Assembly: GCF_002684405.1 (NCBI RefSeq) | Contig: NZ_NYVD01000107.1 | Span: forward strand, 1-56,556 | Length of the DNA: 56,556 bases | Direction of reading: 5' to 3' | DNA from: Parvibaculum sp. | GTDB taxonomy: Bacteria; Pseudomonadota; Alphaproteobacteria; Parvibaculales; Parvibaculaceae | Shown: one piece after another, positions 17,192 to 25,993 of the stretch | Position numbering within the stretch: position 1 is the first letter of the stretch | How the letters are laid out: each line of letters begins with the position of its first letter | The notes under the pieces: generated by a model | What the model was told of the DNA's origin: nothing | The model's input: the letters and a program-made list of their open reading frames with translations, nothing else | The model's database searches: none | Made by a program: the position numbers and the translations under genes

Positions 17192-17949
17192 TGCTCAAAT
17201 CCCGCGTCATTCCCTGCCTCGACGTGAAAGACGGTCGCGTCGTCAAAGGCGTGAACTTCGTCGACCTGCGCGATGCGGGCGATCCGGTGGAGGCCGCCCG
17301 GGCCTATGACGCGGCGGGCGCGGACGAGCTTTGCTTTCTCGACATCACGGCGAGCCATGAAGAGCGTGCCATCATTTTCGACGTGGTGCGCCGTACGGCG
17401 GAACATTGCTTCATGCCGCTGACGGTGGGGGGCGGCGTGCGCACGGTGGAGGATGTCCGCGCCCTCCTTCTTTCCGGCGCCGATAAGGTATCGATCAACA
17501 CTGCGGCCGTCACCAATCCGGACTTCGTGCGTCAGGCGTCCGAGAAATTCGGCAATCAGTGCATCGTGGTTGCCATTGACGCCAAACAGGTTTCGCCCGG
17601 CAAATGGGAAATCTTCACCCATGGCGGCCGCAAGCCCACCGGCATCGACGCCGTGGAATATGCCGCGCGGATGGCCGAACTGGGTGCCGGCGAAATCCTT
17701 CTGACCTCCATGGACCGCGACGGCGCGCGCAACGGCTTCGACATTGCGCTTACCCGCGCCGTGGCCGATGCGGTCGCGATACCGGTCATCGCGTCGGGCG
17801 GTGTGGGCACACTCGATCATCTGGTCGAAGGCGTCCGTGACGGTCATGCAAGCGCGGTGCTTGCCGCCTCGATTTTCCATTTTGGGGAACACACGATCGG
17901 CGAAGCCAAGCAGCACATGGCGAATGCGGGCGTTCCGGTTCGAATTTGA
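17191..17949 (+). CDS. hisF: Imidazole glycerol phosphate synthase, cyclase subunit
   Basis: HisF closes the imidazole ring using ammonia from HisH. The 252-residue barrel has the two catalytic aspartates at the canonical positions, Asp11 in [14 protein letters not shown] and Asp130 in VVAIDAKQ, with GGGVRTVED and IASGGVG as phosphate sites. Unlike the usual order, hisE does not follow directly: two unrelated genes (18056-20789) come between. Confidence 0.95.
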   Translation: MLKSRVIPCLDVKDGRVVKGVNFVDLRDAGDPVEAARAYDAAGADELCFLDITASHEERAIIFDVVRRTAEHCFMPLTVGGGVRTVEDVRALLLSGADKVSINTAAVTNPDFVRQASEKFGNQCIVVAIDAKQVSPGKWEIFTHGGRKPTGIDAVEYAARMAELGAGEILLTSMDRDGARNGFDIALTRAVADAVAIPVIASGGVGTLDHLVEGVRDGHASAVLAASIFHFGEHTIGEAKQHMANAGVPVRI

Positions 17950-18055
17950 CGCTATTGTCGCACCGCCGCTGCGATGAATTGTAATTTTGGCCTACGCTAA
18001 TATACAAGTGCCCCTTGAGCGACAGAACGATGACCACACCGGCTGCGCCGCGACC

Positions 18056-19582
18056 ATGATCGACAGGGAAATCGAACTCAAACTGCAATGCACGCCCGAG
18101 GCGATGGAGCGCCTGCGCGGGGCGCCCTATCTGCGCGAAAACGGCATGGCGGTCGGCCGCAAACGGATGCGCTCCGTTTATTTCGACACGGACGATCTGC
18201 GGCTTGGCGCGAACGGCTTTGCGCTCCGCCTGCGTTTCACCGGCGACAAATGCATTCAGACCCTGAAAGCCGGCAATGACCAGACGGCGACGAGCGTCTT
18301 TCACGATACGCGGGAGTTCGAGTCTCTCCTTCCCTGCCGCGTCGATGAACCCGATCTGGAGCTGCTTCCTCCGCCCGTTCGCGAAAAGCTCCGTAAGCTG
18401 ATCGATGACGAGAAGCTGCTCCCCCGTATCGAGAGCGATATCGACCGGGAGACGGTCGATCTCCGCTCCGACAGCGGCGACCTCGTGGAACTCGCTTTTG
18501 ATGCCGGCTCTGTGAAAGCCAATGGCAGCAAGGCGGATATTTGCGAAGTCGAACTGGAGTTGAAGGAAGGCAGCCCGGAGGAGCTTTATCGTATTGCGCT
18601 CGGCTTTGCCGATATCGTACCCATGCGGATAGCGCGCATGAGCAAGGCCGAACGCGGTTTTGCCCTCCTCCAGGGAACGCCGCCCGCCGCGGTCAAGGCG
18701 GACCAGACGGATCTCGACAAGAGCCTCTCCGCGCAAGAGGCTTATGAACTCATCCTCCGCGATTGCCTTTTGCACCTGCTGGCCAATGAAGGTCCCGCCT
18801 TCGATGCGCGCCTGCCGGAAGGGCTGCACCAGCTTCGCGTGTCGCTGCGGCGTATGCGCTCTGCATTCACCGTCTTCCGCAAGGAGATCGGCGGCGAAAC
18901 GGCGGAAATGCTGTCCGCGGAAGCGAAATGGCTCGGCAATGCGGTGGGCCGCGCCCGCGATTTCGATGTCTTCGCCCATGACATCCTGGAACCGGTGACG
19001 CCTGCCGAGGGTGAGGAAGAAGCCTTTGCCGTCCTGAAACGCAAGGTGGAGGAAGAGCGGGCCCGCGCCTGGTCCGCTGCGGGCAAGGCAATCCATTCGC
19101 AGCGCTACAGCCGTTTCGTGCTGCAGCTGGCGCTGTTCCTGAGCGAACGGGGCTGGCGTGCGAAAAGTTCCGCCGGTGATCCCGTTACCGACTTTGCGGT
19201 GCGCGCTCTCGACAAGCGGCAGGCCAGCGTCGAAAGGCTGGGGAGCCGCATGAACGAGCTCGATGAGGAAGAGCGTCATGAATTGCGCAAGCGCCTGAAG
19301 AAACTGCGCTACACGCTTTCCTTCTTCCAGTCCCTCTTCGGACGAAAAAAGGCCAAGCCCTATCTGAAAGACCTCTCCCGTTTGCAGGATGCGTTCGGCG
19401 CATTGAACGATCTGGCGACGGCCCGTGCCATTCTGGGCGAGTTGGCAAAGGACGATGCCGCGCTCCAGCCCGCCGTGGCGCATGTGGCGGAGTTCCATCT
19501 GGCAAGGGCGGAACGGGAATGGGAGAGCGTGCGGTCCCTATGGACCGATTTCACCGCCCGGCCCGCCTTCTGGCGCGGCTGA
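18056..19582 (+). CDS. CYTH-CHAD domain protein (YgiF-like triphosphatase)
   Basis: A 508-residue two-domain protein. Residues 1-200 are a CYTH/triphosphate-tunnel domain with the signature EIELKL at the very start, then RSVYFDTDDLRL and LRLRFTGDKCIQTLKAG; these acidic and basic residues line the triphosphate tunnel. Residues 235-500 are a helical CHAD domain with LHQLRVSLRRMRSAFTVFR and ELRKRLKKLRYTLSFF, conserved His/Arg/Lys helices that bind polyphosphate. E. coli YgiF of the same layout is an inorganic triphosphatase. The ATG at 18056 gives the family start; 23 residues upstream show no similarity. It interrupts the his run. Confidence 0.9.
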   Translation: MIDREIELKLQCTPEAMERLRGAPYLRENGMAVGRKRMRSVYFDTDDLRLGANGFALRLRFTGDKCIQTLKAGNDQTATSVFHDTREFESLLPCRVDEPDLELLPPPVREKLRKLIDDEKLLPRIESDIDRETVDLRSDSGDLVELAFDAGSVKANGSKADICEVELELKEGSPEELYRIALGFADIVPMRIARMSKAERGFALLQGTPPAAVKADQTDLDKSLSAQEAYELILRDCLLHLLANEGPAFDARLPEGLHQLRVSLRRMRSAFTVFRKEIGGETAEMLSAEAKWLGNAVGRARDFDVFAHDILEPVTPAEGEEEAFAVLKRKVEEERARAWSAAGKAIHSQRYSRFVLQLALFLSERGWRAKSSAGDPVTDFAVRALDKRQASVERLGSRMNELDEEERHELRKRLKKLRYTLSFFQSLFGRKKAKPYLKDLSRLQDAFGALNDLATARAILGELAKDDAALQPAVAHVAEFHLARAEREWESVRSLWTDFTARPAFWRG

Positions 19583-19712
19583 CCTCACGCTTGCCGCCGT
19601 GATTGCGATCCAGCGAAATTTTCCGGAGGGGTTAATCATTTCGGAAATACTCACCGCTAAGGTTCGGTGAAACGCTTGCCGAATTTGCACAGAGTATCGG
19701 GATCGCGAAGAA

Positions 19713-20789
19713 ATGAGTTCGTCTCCGGCGCCCAGCCGCAAGGAAAACAAGCCCCGCGCGGTCGCCCCTCGAGAAGGCCAGGCGATTGTGGGTCGCCGCA
19801 TATCGCAGGACGCGCTTCGCCGGATTGCCGATTTCCATATTCGCTATCTGCGTGGCGTGCCCAATGGCTGGTGCGTGGTGATGAAGGAATGCGATCTCTC
19901 CGGTCTCGATTTCCGCGGCCTGAATTTCTCGCAGGGCCATTTCATCGGTTGCGATTTCTCCGGCGCCAATCTCGAAGACGCAGCCTTCAAGGGTACGAAT
20001 CTTTTCGGCGCCGGGTTCGACGACGCCAATCTGACCCGGACGAATTTCGCCCGCGCCGATCTGCGTGGCGCGCATTTCGAGAATGCGGAGCTTTCCGGGG
20101 CGGAACTTGCCGGCGCGGATCTGCGGCGCGGCTCGGTCATCAAGATTGGCACCGAAGCGCCGTCGGGCCGGGAGAACTCCTCTTTTCGCGGCGCCAAGCT
20201 TCTCGGCACGAATATGTCGGAATGCAAACTTCAAGGCGCGGATTTCGAAGGCGCGGATATTTCCGGGGCGAGCCTTCAGGGCGCTGACCTCCGCGGCGCG
20301 AGTTTCAACGGCGCGGAGTTGACCGGCGTCTCGCTTGCCGGGGCAAACCTTTCCGAGGCCGATTTCCGCCGTGCCGTCATGGATGAGGCAACCGCGAATA
20401 ATGGCGACATGATGCTGGCCGAAAAGCCGCGCCGCGCGCCGGGCCCGGACCGTCTCGCCAAAATGCTGTCGGCCCATATGCTCTGGATCCAGAGCGACGA
20501 GGCGAAAGGCCAGCGGGCCGACTTCTCCCGGATGGACATGTCGCGCACAGATTTCGCCGGCGCCATTCTGGCTGGCGCCGATTTCCATGAGGCGATCCTG
20601 GCCGACACGAATTTCGAACGTGCTTTCCTTGCCGCCGCCGACCTTCGCGAAACCGTGCTGAAGCGTGCCAATCTCCGCCATACGGATTTGCGCGGCGCAG
20701 ACCTTCGCGGCGCCGATCTCACCGAGGCCGACCAGGAAGGGGCGAAACTGGGAGACCTTGCCGGGACCGCTCTCTCCACCCGCCGCTGA
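19713..20789 (+). CDS. Pentapeptide-repeat protein with two capped beta-helices
   Basis: A 358-residue protein rich in A(D/N)LXX repeats, which form right-handed quadrilateral beta-helices. Repeats cover about residues 58-140, 155-235 and 266-345. A cap-like helix, RIADFHIRYLRG...KECDLSGLDF (about 35-68), is echoed by RLAKMLSAHMLWIQ...QRADFSRMDM (about 247-276), so the protein looks like an internal duplication of cap plus helix. The first 28 residues are Ser/Pro/Lys-rich. No membrane segment or signal is seen. Some relatives mimic DNA and protect gyrase, most have no known role. A 130-bp gap separates it from the CYTH gene. Confidence 0.85.
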   Translation: MSSSPAPSRKENKPRAVAPREGQAIVGRRISQDALRRIADFHIRYLRGVPNGWCVVMKECDLSGLDFRGLNFSQGHFIGCDFSGANLEDAAFKGTNLFGAGFDDANLTRTNFARADLRGAHFENAELSGAELAGADLRRGSVIKIGTEAPSGRENSSFRGAKLLGTNMSECKLQGADFEGADISGASLQGADLRGASFNGAELTGVSLAGANLSEADFRRAVMDEATANNGDMMLAEKPRRAPGPDRLAKMLSAHMLWIQSDEAKGQRADFSRMDMSRTDFAGAILAGADFHEAILADTNFERAFLAAADLRETVLKRANLRHTDLRGADLRGADLTEADQEGAKLGDLAGTALSTRR

Positions 20790-20851
20790 CGCAGAGGAAG
20801 GGGGCTGCCCTTCCCGTCCCGCCTTCGCTCTCCTTCCGATTACTGGCCTCT

Positions 20852-20860
20852 TGTGGATAA
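20852..20860 (-). promoter_or_regulatory. Perfect DnaA box before hisE
   Basis: TGTGGATAA on the plus strand is the exact complement of TTATCCACA. It lies alone in the 145-bp gap between the pentapeptide gene and hisE, 75 bases before the hisE ATG. A single box can be chance. Confidence 0.4.
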
Positions 20861-20934
20861 ATCTGCTAGGTGAGCGCCTTTGGAGCCGGCACGGACAAGG
20901 CGCCGGCGATTTCCTTTAGCCTGAGGACAGACCG

Positions 20935-21264
20935 ATGGGCGTCGACGCCTCCCAACTCGATGACCTCTTCCGCACGATCGTTTCGCGAAAGGGAGCTTCG
21001 CCCGACACGTCTTACACGGCGAAGCTGCTGGACCGCGGGACCGAGAAATGTGCGCAGAAACTCGGCGAGGAAGCTGTCGAAACGGTAATCGCGGCGGCCG
21101 CCGGAAAGCGTGACGAGGTCGTCACCGAAGCGGCCGACATGCTCTACCACTGGCTTGTGCTCATGGCTGCGCTCGACATCGACCCGGCGGAGGTCTATGG
21201 GGAGATTGCCCGGCGTGAAGGCCAGTCGGGTCTGGAGGAAAAGGCGAGCCGCAAACGGGGCTGA
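20935..21264 (+). CDS. hisE: Phosphoribosyl-ATP pyrophosphatase
   Basis: HisE hydrolyses phosphoribosyl-ATP in the second step of histidine synthesis. The 109-residue protein is the stand-alone form, with SYTAKLLDRGTEKCAQKLGEEAVETVIAA and DEVVTEAADMLYHWLVLM, the MazG-like acidic metal-binding helices. coaA begins 45 bases downstream, the usual neighbour in this class. Confidence 0.95.
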   Translation: MGVDASQLDDLFRTIVSRKGASPDTSYTAKLLDRGTEKCAQKLGEEAVETVIAAAAGKRDEVVTEAADMLYHWLVLMAALDIDPAEVYGEIARREGQSGLEEKASRKRG

Positions 21265-21309
21265 CCCGTCAAAGCGTCTCTCGAAGCAACATCGATCCGG
21301 AACCAGCCG

Positions 21310-22284
21310 ATGCCCGACAGTGCGAGCCCTGATGGATTTGAAAAGGCGTCCACTCTTTCACCCTATCGCCATTTCACCGCCCAACGCTGGGGCAAGCTGC
21401 GTGAGGATACCCCGCTGCCGCTTTCGGCGGAGGACCTGGAACGCCTGAAGGGTTTCGGCGAACGCATCTCGCTGGCCGAGGTCGAGGAAATCTATCTCCC
21501 GCTGTCGCGTCTGCTGAACCTCTATGTCGCGGAGATGCAGGAACTCTACCGCGTCACCTCCGACTTTCTGGGCACCAAGCAAGCGAAAGTTCCCTACATC
21601 ATTGGTGTGGCGGGTTCCGTCGCGGTGGGCAAGTCCACGACCTCGCGTATTCTTCAGGCACTGCTCGGGCGCTGGCCGAACCATCCCAAGGTGGATCTGA
21701 TCACCACGGACGGTTTTCTCTATCCCAACGCCGTGTTGCTTGAGCGCAATCTGATGGAGCGCAAGGGCTTTCCGGAAAGCTTCGACATCAAGAAGCTGCT
21801 GCGCTTCCTGTCCAATGTGAAATCGGGCAGCGCGGAAGCCGCCGCGCCCGTCTATTCGCATCACACCTACGACATCGTGCCCGGCGACGAGATCGTCATT
21901 CGCAATCCCGACATTCTCATCGTCGAAGGGCTCAACGTGCTGCAGCCCTGGAAACCCGATGAGGGCGAAGACCCGGTGCCCTTCGTCTCGGACTTTTTCG
22001 ACTTCTCCATCTATCTCGATGCGGATGAAGAGGCGATCCGGCGCTGGTATATCGAGCGTTTCATGAGCCTGCGGGAAACCTCCTTCAAGGATCCCAACGC
22101 CTATTTCCACCGCTATTCCCAGCTGTCGGACGAAGAAGCGATCGCCACGGCGGACCGCATCTGGACGTCGATCAACCTAGCGAATTTGCACAGGAACGTG
22201 CTCCCCACCCGCCAGCGCGCCGATCTCATCCTGCGCAAGGGCGACGACCACCGCATCCGCGACGTCTATCTGCGCAAGCTCTGA
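21310..22284 (+). CDS. coaA: Type I pantothenate kinase
   Basis: CoaA phosphorylates pantothenate, the first and regulated step of CoA synthesis. The 324-residue protein has the P-loop [12 protein letters not shown] at residues 99-110, [33 protein letters not shown] and [10 protein letters not shown], all typical of the bacterial type I enzyme that is feedback-inhibited by CoA. A two-way terminator follows. Confidence 0.95.
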   Translation: MPDSASPDGFEKASTLSPYRHFTAQRWGKLREDTPLPLSAEDLERLKGFGERISLAEVEEIYLPLSRLLNLYVAEMQELYRVTSDFLGTKQAKVPYIIGVAGSVAVGKSTTSRILQALLGRWPNHPKVDLITTDGFLYPNAVLLERNLMERKGFPESFDIKKLLRFLSNVKSGSAEAAAPVYSHHTYDIVPGDEIVIRNPDILIVEGLNVLQPWKPDEGEDPVPFVSDFFDFSIYLDADEEAIRRWYIERFMSLRETSFKDPNAYFHRYSQLSDEEAIATADRIWTSINLANLHRNVLPTRQRADLILRKGDDHRIRDVYLRKL

Positions 22285-22332
22285 ACGGCTCAACCGGCCA
22301 ACGCAATCGGACAACTCAATCGGCCAATGAAA

Positions 22333-22358
22333 AACCCCCGGCCTTTCGACCGGGGGTT
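22333..22358 (-). terminator. Terminator between coaA and the pfkB-type gene
   Basis: AACCCCCGG (22333-22341) pairs perfectly with CCGGGGGTT (22350-22358) around an 8-base loop. On the minus strand the stem ends in five T residues, so it best ends the pfkB transcript; the plus strand side is followed by TCGTCGTTTCGTT and may also stop coaA. Confidence 0.8.
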
Positions 22359-22382
22359 CGTCGTTTCGTTGTGCCGTCTGGC

Positions 22383-23381
22383 TTACGCCGCGAGGCCGCG
22401 TTCCTTCGCAAGCTCGGAAAGCTTCACCTCGGGCCGCGGGCCGACATGGGAGATCACCTCCGCCGCCGCCATATGGCCGAGGCGCGCGCATTCGACCGGG
22501 CTCTTGCCGCGCGACAGGCCGTAAAGGAAGCCGCCCGCATACTGGTCGCCCGCGCCCGTCGTATCGACGACCTTGGAGACCTTCTCGGCATCGGCGACAT
22601 GCACTTCGCCATTGGCGACAACCACGGAACCGGCTTCGGAGCGCGTGATTGCGGCGAACTTGCAGTCCTTCAGCACCTTCTGCAGCGCCTCGTCGAAGAC
22701 ATCCGTCTCGTAGAGGGAGAGGATTTCCGCTTCATTGGCAAAGAGAAGATCGACTTCTTCCTTGGCGAGATTGCGGAACTCGTCGCGATAGCGGTCGACG
22801 CAGAAACTGTCGGACAGCGTCAGCGAGACGAGACGGTCGGCGCCATGCGCGATCTTCGCCGCTTCCAGGAAGGCTTCCTTCGCCTTGGGCGGATCCCACA
22901 GATAGCCTTCCATATAGGTGATGGCGGAAGCCGTGATGACGTCCGGATCGATATCGGCAACGGAAAGGTTCTGCGCCGCGCCGAGATAGGTGTTCATGCT
23001 GCGCTGGGCGTCGGGCGTCACCAGAATGAGGCAGCGCGCCGTCGGGTCGCCGTCGGTCGCAGGCTCGGAGGTGAAGTGCACGCCGAGCGAACGGATGTCA
23101 TGGGTGAAGACATCGCCCAGCTGGTCCTTTCGCACCTTGCCGAAAAAGGCAGCCTTGCCGCCCAGCGATGCGAGACCCGCAATCGTGTTGGCGCAGGAGC
23201 CGCCGGACACTTCCGTGCCCTGTCCCATCTTCGAATAGAGCGTTTCCGCGCGCTCGGCGTCGATCAGCGTCATCGCGCCCTTTTCGATGCCGTTCGCGGT
23301 CAGGAAATCGTCATCCGCATGCGCGATCACATCCACGATCGCATTGCCGATGCCGGCCACGTCAAATTTCAGGTCGGTCAT
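22383..23381 (-). CDS. PfkB-family carbohydrate/adenosine kinase
   Basis: A 332-residue ribokinase-fold kinase. FDVAGIGNAIVDVIA opens the fold, GGSCANTIAGLASLGG is the first PfkB signature and DTTGAGDQYAGGFLYGL the second, with the catalytic aspartate in GAGD. Alphaproteobacterial proteins with this pattern are called adenosine kinase, but sugar specificity cannot be read from sequence. The ATG at 23381 has GAGGATC upstream; an in-frame start at 23450 adds 23 unrelated residues. Confidence 0.88.
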   Translation of the reverse strand: MTDLKFDVAGIGNAIVDVIAHADDDFLTANGIEKGAMTLIDAERAETLYSKMGQGTEVSGGSCANTIAGLASLGGKAAFFGKVRKDQLGDVFTHDIRSLGVHFTSEPATDGDPTARCLILVTPDAQRSMNTYLGAAQNLSVADIDPDVITASAITYMEGYLWDPPKAKEAFLEAAKIAHGADRLVSLTLSDSFCVDRYRDEFRNLAKEEVDLLFANEAEILSLYETDVFDEALQKVLKDCKFAAITRSEAGSVVVANGEVHVADAEKVSKVVDTTGAGDQYAGGFLYGLSRGKSPVECARLGHMAAAEVISHVGPRPEVKLSELAKERGLAA

Positions 23382-23544
23382 GATCCTCAGCTTGGTTGAT
23401 ACTTGGGTGGGTTCGCGCGGCAGTATAGGGATGTGGCGCGACATGTCCAAAAGCGCGGGTTTCTGCGGGTTTGCGCGGGAGACAGCGAGCCGTTAAGCTC
23501 GCCGCTTCCCGCCCCCGGGCCCTGGTGCAAAGGATGTTGAGCGA

Positions 23545-24210
23545 ATGATCTCCGATGCGGTGCGCGCCCTGAGAGAAACCTTCTCTCCTTCCTTCCGTCG
23601 CGTCATGTGGATTTCGCTGGGCCTGACCGTCCTGCTGCTCGCCGTCTTCGGCGCGGGCGCGCAATGGGGGCTCAATGCGATGCCGCTCACGGGCACCGAC
23701 TGGCTCGACACGATCATCGACATTCTGAGCCGCTTCATTGCGGTGGTGATCCTGATCCCGCTCGTCCTGCCGGTGACGACGCTGGTGGCCGGCCTTTTTC
23801 TGGAAAGCATCGCCGCGGAGGTGGAACAGAAGGACTACCCGTCCGACGTGCCGGGCAGGGATCAGCCCTTCTTCGCCTCCATCGTGACCGCGCTGCGCTT
23901 CACGCTGGTACTCATCGCTTTCAATCTCGTGGCGTTGCCCTTCTATTTCATCCCCATCGCCAATGTGATCGTCTTCTGGGGCATGAACGGCTATCTGGTG
24001 GGCCGCGAATATTTCGAGCTAGTGGCGCTGCGCCATCGCGACGCGAAGGACACGAAGGCGCTGCGCCGCAGGTACTTCATGAGCGTCTTCGTGGCAGGCA
24101 TCGCCATTGCCGCCTTCGCCACTGTGCCGGTCCTCAACCTTTTTGCGCCGGTCTTCGGCACCGTCTTCATGGTCCATACCTATAAAAGGATAAATGCCCG
24201 TGCGGCCTGA
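23545..24210 (+). CDS. EI24/CysZ-like membrane protein
   Basis: A 221-residue protein with four to six hydrophobic segments (about 21-42, 60-90, 113-140, 175-215). The layout and motifs such as LVLPVTTLVAGLFLESIAAEVEQKDYP and WGMNGYLVGREYFELVALRH fit the EI24 domain of CysZ-like proteins; E. coli CysZ takes up sulfate. Whether this one moves sulfate is not shown. It overlaps the next gene by 17 bases. Confidence 0.8.
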   Translation: MISDAVRALRETFSPSFRRVMWISLGLTVLLLAVFGAGAQWGLNAMPLTGTDWLDTIIDILSRFIAVVILIPLVLPVTTLVAGLFLESIAAEVEQKDYPSDVPGRDQPFFASIVTALRFTLVLIAFNLVALPFYFIPIANVIVFWGMNGYLVGREYFELVALRHRDAKDTKALRRRYFMSVFVAGIAIAAFATVPVLNLFAPVFGTVFMVHTYKRINARAA

Positions 24211-24592
24211 CTTGCGCCTCTGTCTCGTTCTGGGCGCGGCGCTCCTGCTCGCCGGCTGCCAGACGCCCCGTCAATATCCCGACGCGCGCGGTGGCGACGC
24301 AATGGCAAGCCTGCCCCCGCAACAGAAGCTGACGCCGGACCGTCTGGTCGGCGTCGAGCCGGACACCCTGGAACGGCGCCTCGGCAAGCCGGACTTCCGG
24401 CGCACCGAGCCGGGCTCGGAAATCTGGCAATATGGCGGAAGCGGCTGCTCGCTCTTTGTCTATTTCTATCCCGACGATCAGGGCCGGATGGGCTCGACCT
24501 ATATCGACGCCCGCCGCCGCGAGGGTGGGTCGGCCGACAAGCAAAACTGTATCGACGAAGTGGCCTCGAAACGCTCTGCGCCGATGTCTTAG
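24194..24592 (+). CDS. Small lipoprotein, possibly SmpA/OmlA-like
   Basis: A 132-residue protein with a lipoprotein signal ending in the lipobox LLAGC at residue 22. The mature part contains LVGVEPDTLERRLGKPDFRRTEPGSEIWQYGGSGCSLFVYFY, which resembles the two-strand fold of SmpA/OmlA (BamE-like) lipoproteins; it is not clearly BamE itself. AAAGGAT precedes the ATG, and the start lies inside the EI24 gene, so the two are coupled. A REP-like pair follows. Confidence 0.75.
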   Translation: MPVRPDLRLCLVLGAALLLAGCQTPRQYPDARGGDAMASLPPQQKLTPDRLVGVEPDTLERRLGKPDFRRTEPGSEIWQYGGSGCSLFVYFYPDDQGRMGSTYIDARRREGGSADKQNCIDEVASKRSAPMS

Positions 24593-24611
24593 CAAGATGA
24601 CGGCAGACCGG

Positions 24612-24700
24612 ATGGACCCCGGATCAAGTCCGGGGTGACGGGCATATCGGGAACCTTGCCTAAATCTCCGGCGTCCTTCCGGGCTTGACCCGGAATCCAT
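24612..24700. repeat. REP-like palindrome pair, copy 2
   Basis: Same design as 10356-10443. Arm 1 (24616-24636) is ACCCCGGA-TCAAG-TCCGGGGT, arm 2 (24677-24695) is TTCCGGG-CTTGA-CCCGGAA. Here the loops are TCAAG and CTTGA, again reverse complements of each other but different from copy 1 (TCGAG and CTCGA). It lies in the 132-bp gap between convergent genes, as copy 1 does. Confidence 0.8.
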
Positions 24701-24724
24701 GCAGCATTGCGGTCGCGCACCGTG

Positions 24725-25372
24725 TCACGCCGCGACCGTCTTTCCCTTGAACAGGCAAAGATCGCTCACCGGACAGGCCGGGCAGTCGGGCTTGCGCGCC
24801 TTGCACACATAGCGCCCGTGCAGGATGAGCCAGTGATGGGCATGAAGGCGGAAGGCCTCCGGCACGCGCTTTTCGAGCTTTTGTTCGACCTCCAGCACAT
24901 TCTTGCCCGGCGCGAGACCCGTCCGGTTGGAAACGCGGAAGATATGCGTGTCGACCGCAATGGTCGGTTCGCCGAAGGCGACGTTGAGCACCACATTGGC
25001 CGTCTTGCGCCCCACGCCCGGCAGCGCCTCCAGCGCCTCGCGCGAGCGCGGCACCTCGCCGCCATGCTGCGCGATAAGCTGTTCCGATAGCGCGATGACG
25101 TTCTTGGCCTTGTTGCGGTAAAGCCCGATGGTCTTGATGTGGTCGGTGAGCTTGCCGAGCCCCAGCTTTACCATCTTCTGTGGCGTGTCGACGATCTTGA
25201 AGAGCTTCTCGGTTGCCTTGTTGACGCCCTTGTCGGTCGCCTGTGCCGACAGCACCACGGCCACCAGCAGCGTATAGGGATTATGGTATTGAAGCTCCGT
25301 CTCCGGCTCCGGCAGCGCCTTTTGCAGACGGCGGAAAAACTCTTCAATAGCGGGCTTCTTCATCAGGGGCAT
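24725..25372 (-). CDS. nth: Endonuclease III (base-excision repair glycosylase/AP lyase)
   Basis: Nth removes oxidised pyrimidines and cuts at abasic sites. The 215-residue protein has LSAQATDKGVNKAT, the helix-hairpin-helix LPGVGRKTANVVL with the catalytic lysine, the catalytic aspartate in AVDTHIFRVSNR, and the [4Fe-4S] cluster ligands in the pattern C-x6-C-x2-C-x5-C near the C terminus (CKARKPDCPACPVSDLC). The ATG at 25372 is chosen by family length; ATG 25363 is possible. Confidence 0.95.
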   Translation of the reverse strand: MPLMKKPAIEEFFRRLQKALPEPETELQYHNPYTLLVAVVLSAQATDKGVNKATEKLFKIVDTPQKMVKLGLGKLTDHIKTIGLYRNKAKNVIALSEQLIAQHGGEVPRSREALEALPGVGRKTANVVLNVAFGEPTIAVDTHIFRVSNRTGLAPGKNVLEVEQKLEKRVPEAFRLHAHHWLILHGRYVCKARKPDCPACPVSDLCLFKGKTVAA

Positions 25373-25443
25373 GGGACAGGCTCTCCGGCTGCGGCGCTGC
25401 CGCGCATTGTCGGGCGGCGGATCGGACCCTATTCTATACAACC

Positions 25444-25989
25444 ATGACACCATTGCCGGAACATCGCGGCGCCCAGCCTTTGCCGGCGGACGGGAGGCTG
25501 CATTTCAACGCCCTCATCACGCCCCATCGTTCGCTGGGGCGGCAGGGCTTCCTCGTCGTCATGGGGATCGTGGTCGGGGTAAACTTTCTGGCCGGTCTTC
25601 TTTTCGCGCTGAAAGGCGCCTGGCTCGTTGCGCCCTTTTGCGGGCTCGACGTGGCGCTGGTCTGGTGGGCGTTTCGCGCCAACTACCGCGCCGCCCGCGC
25701 GCATGAGACCGTCCAGCTCAGTGACAGCGAACTGATCGTGCGCCATGTGGACCAGTACGGGCGGGCGAAGGGCTATAGCTTCGAGCCTTACTGGGTGCGG
25801 CTGGACCTGAAGGAAAATCCCGACGAGACGACCGAACTCCGCCTGCGCAGCCATGGCCGCGATCTGGAAGTCGCCTCGTTCCTCTCCGTGCCCGAGCGCC
25901 GGGACTTCGCCAACGCGCTGTCCCGGGCCCTGCATGAATGGCGGGGCGCGCCCGAACATATGTCAGAGCACGCGCCGCTGACTCAGTGA
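25444..25989 (+). CDS. DUF2244 membrane protein
   Basis: A 181-residue protein with two adjacent membrane helices (about 36-58 and 62-78) and a soluble C-terminal half containing SDSELIVRHVD, PYWVRLDLKENPDETTELRLRSHGRDLEVASFL. This fits DUF2244, a family common in alphaproteobacteria, often near nth; function unknown. It is divergent from nth and its stop is 4 bases from the stop of gpmA. Confidence 0.82.
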   Translation: MTPLPEHRGAQPLPADGRLHFNALITPHRSLGRQGFLVVMGIVVGVNFLAGLLFALKGAWLVAPFCGLDVALVWWAFRANYRAARAHETVQLSDSELIVRHVDQYGRAKGYSFEPYWVRLDLKENPDETTELRLRSHGRDLEVASFLSVPERRDFANALSRALHEWRGAPEHMSEHAPLTQ

Positions 25990-25993
25990 ACGC

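Noticed and set aside
17930-17950. tRNA T-arm-like GGTTCGAAT
   Set aside because: It is the end of hisF; no acceptor stem or other arms can be formed around it.
17786-19498. 570-codon frame opposite the CYTH-CHAD gene
   Set aside because: The plus-strand protein has clear domain motifs; the complement has none.
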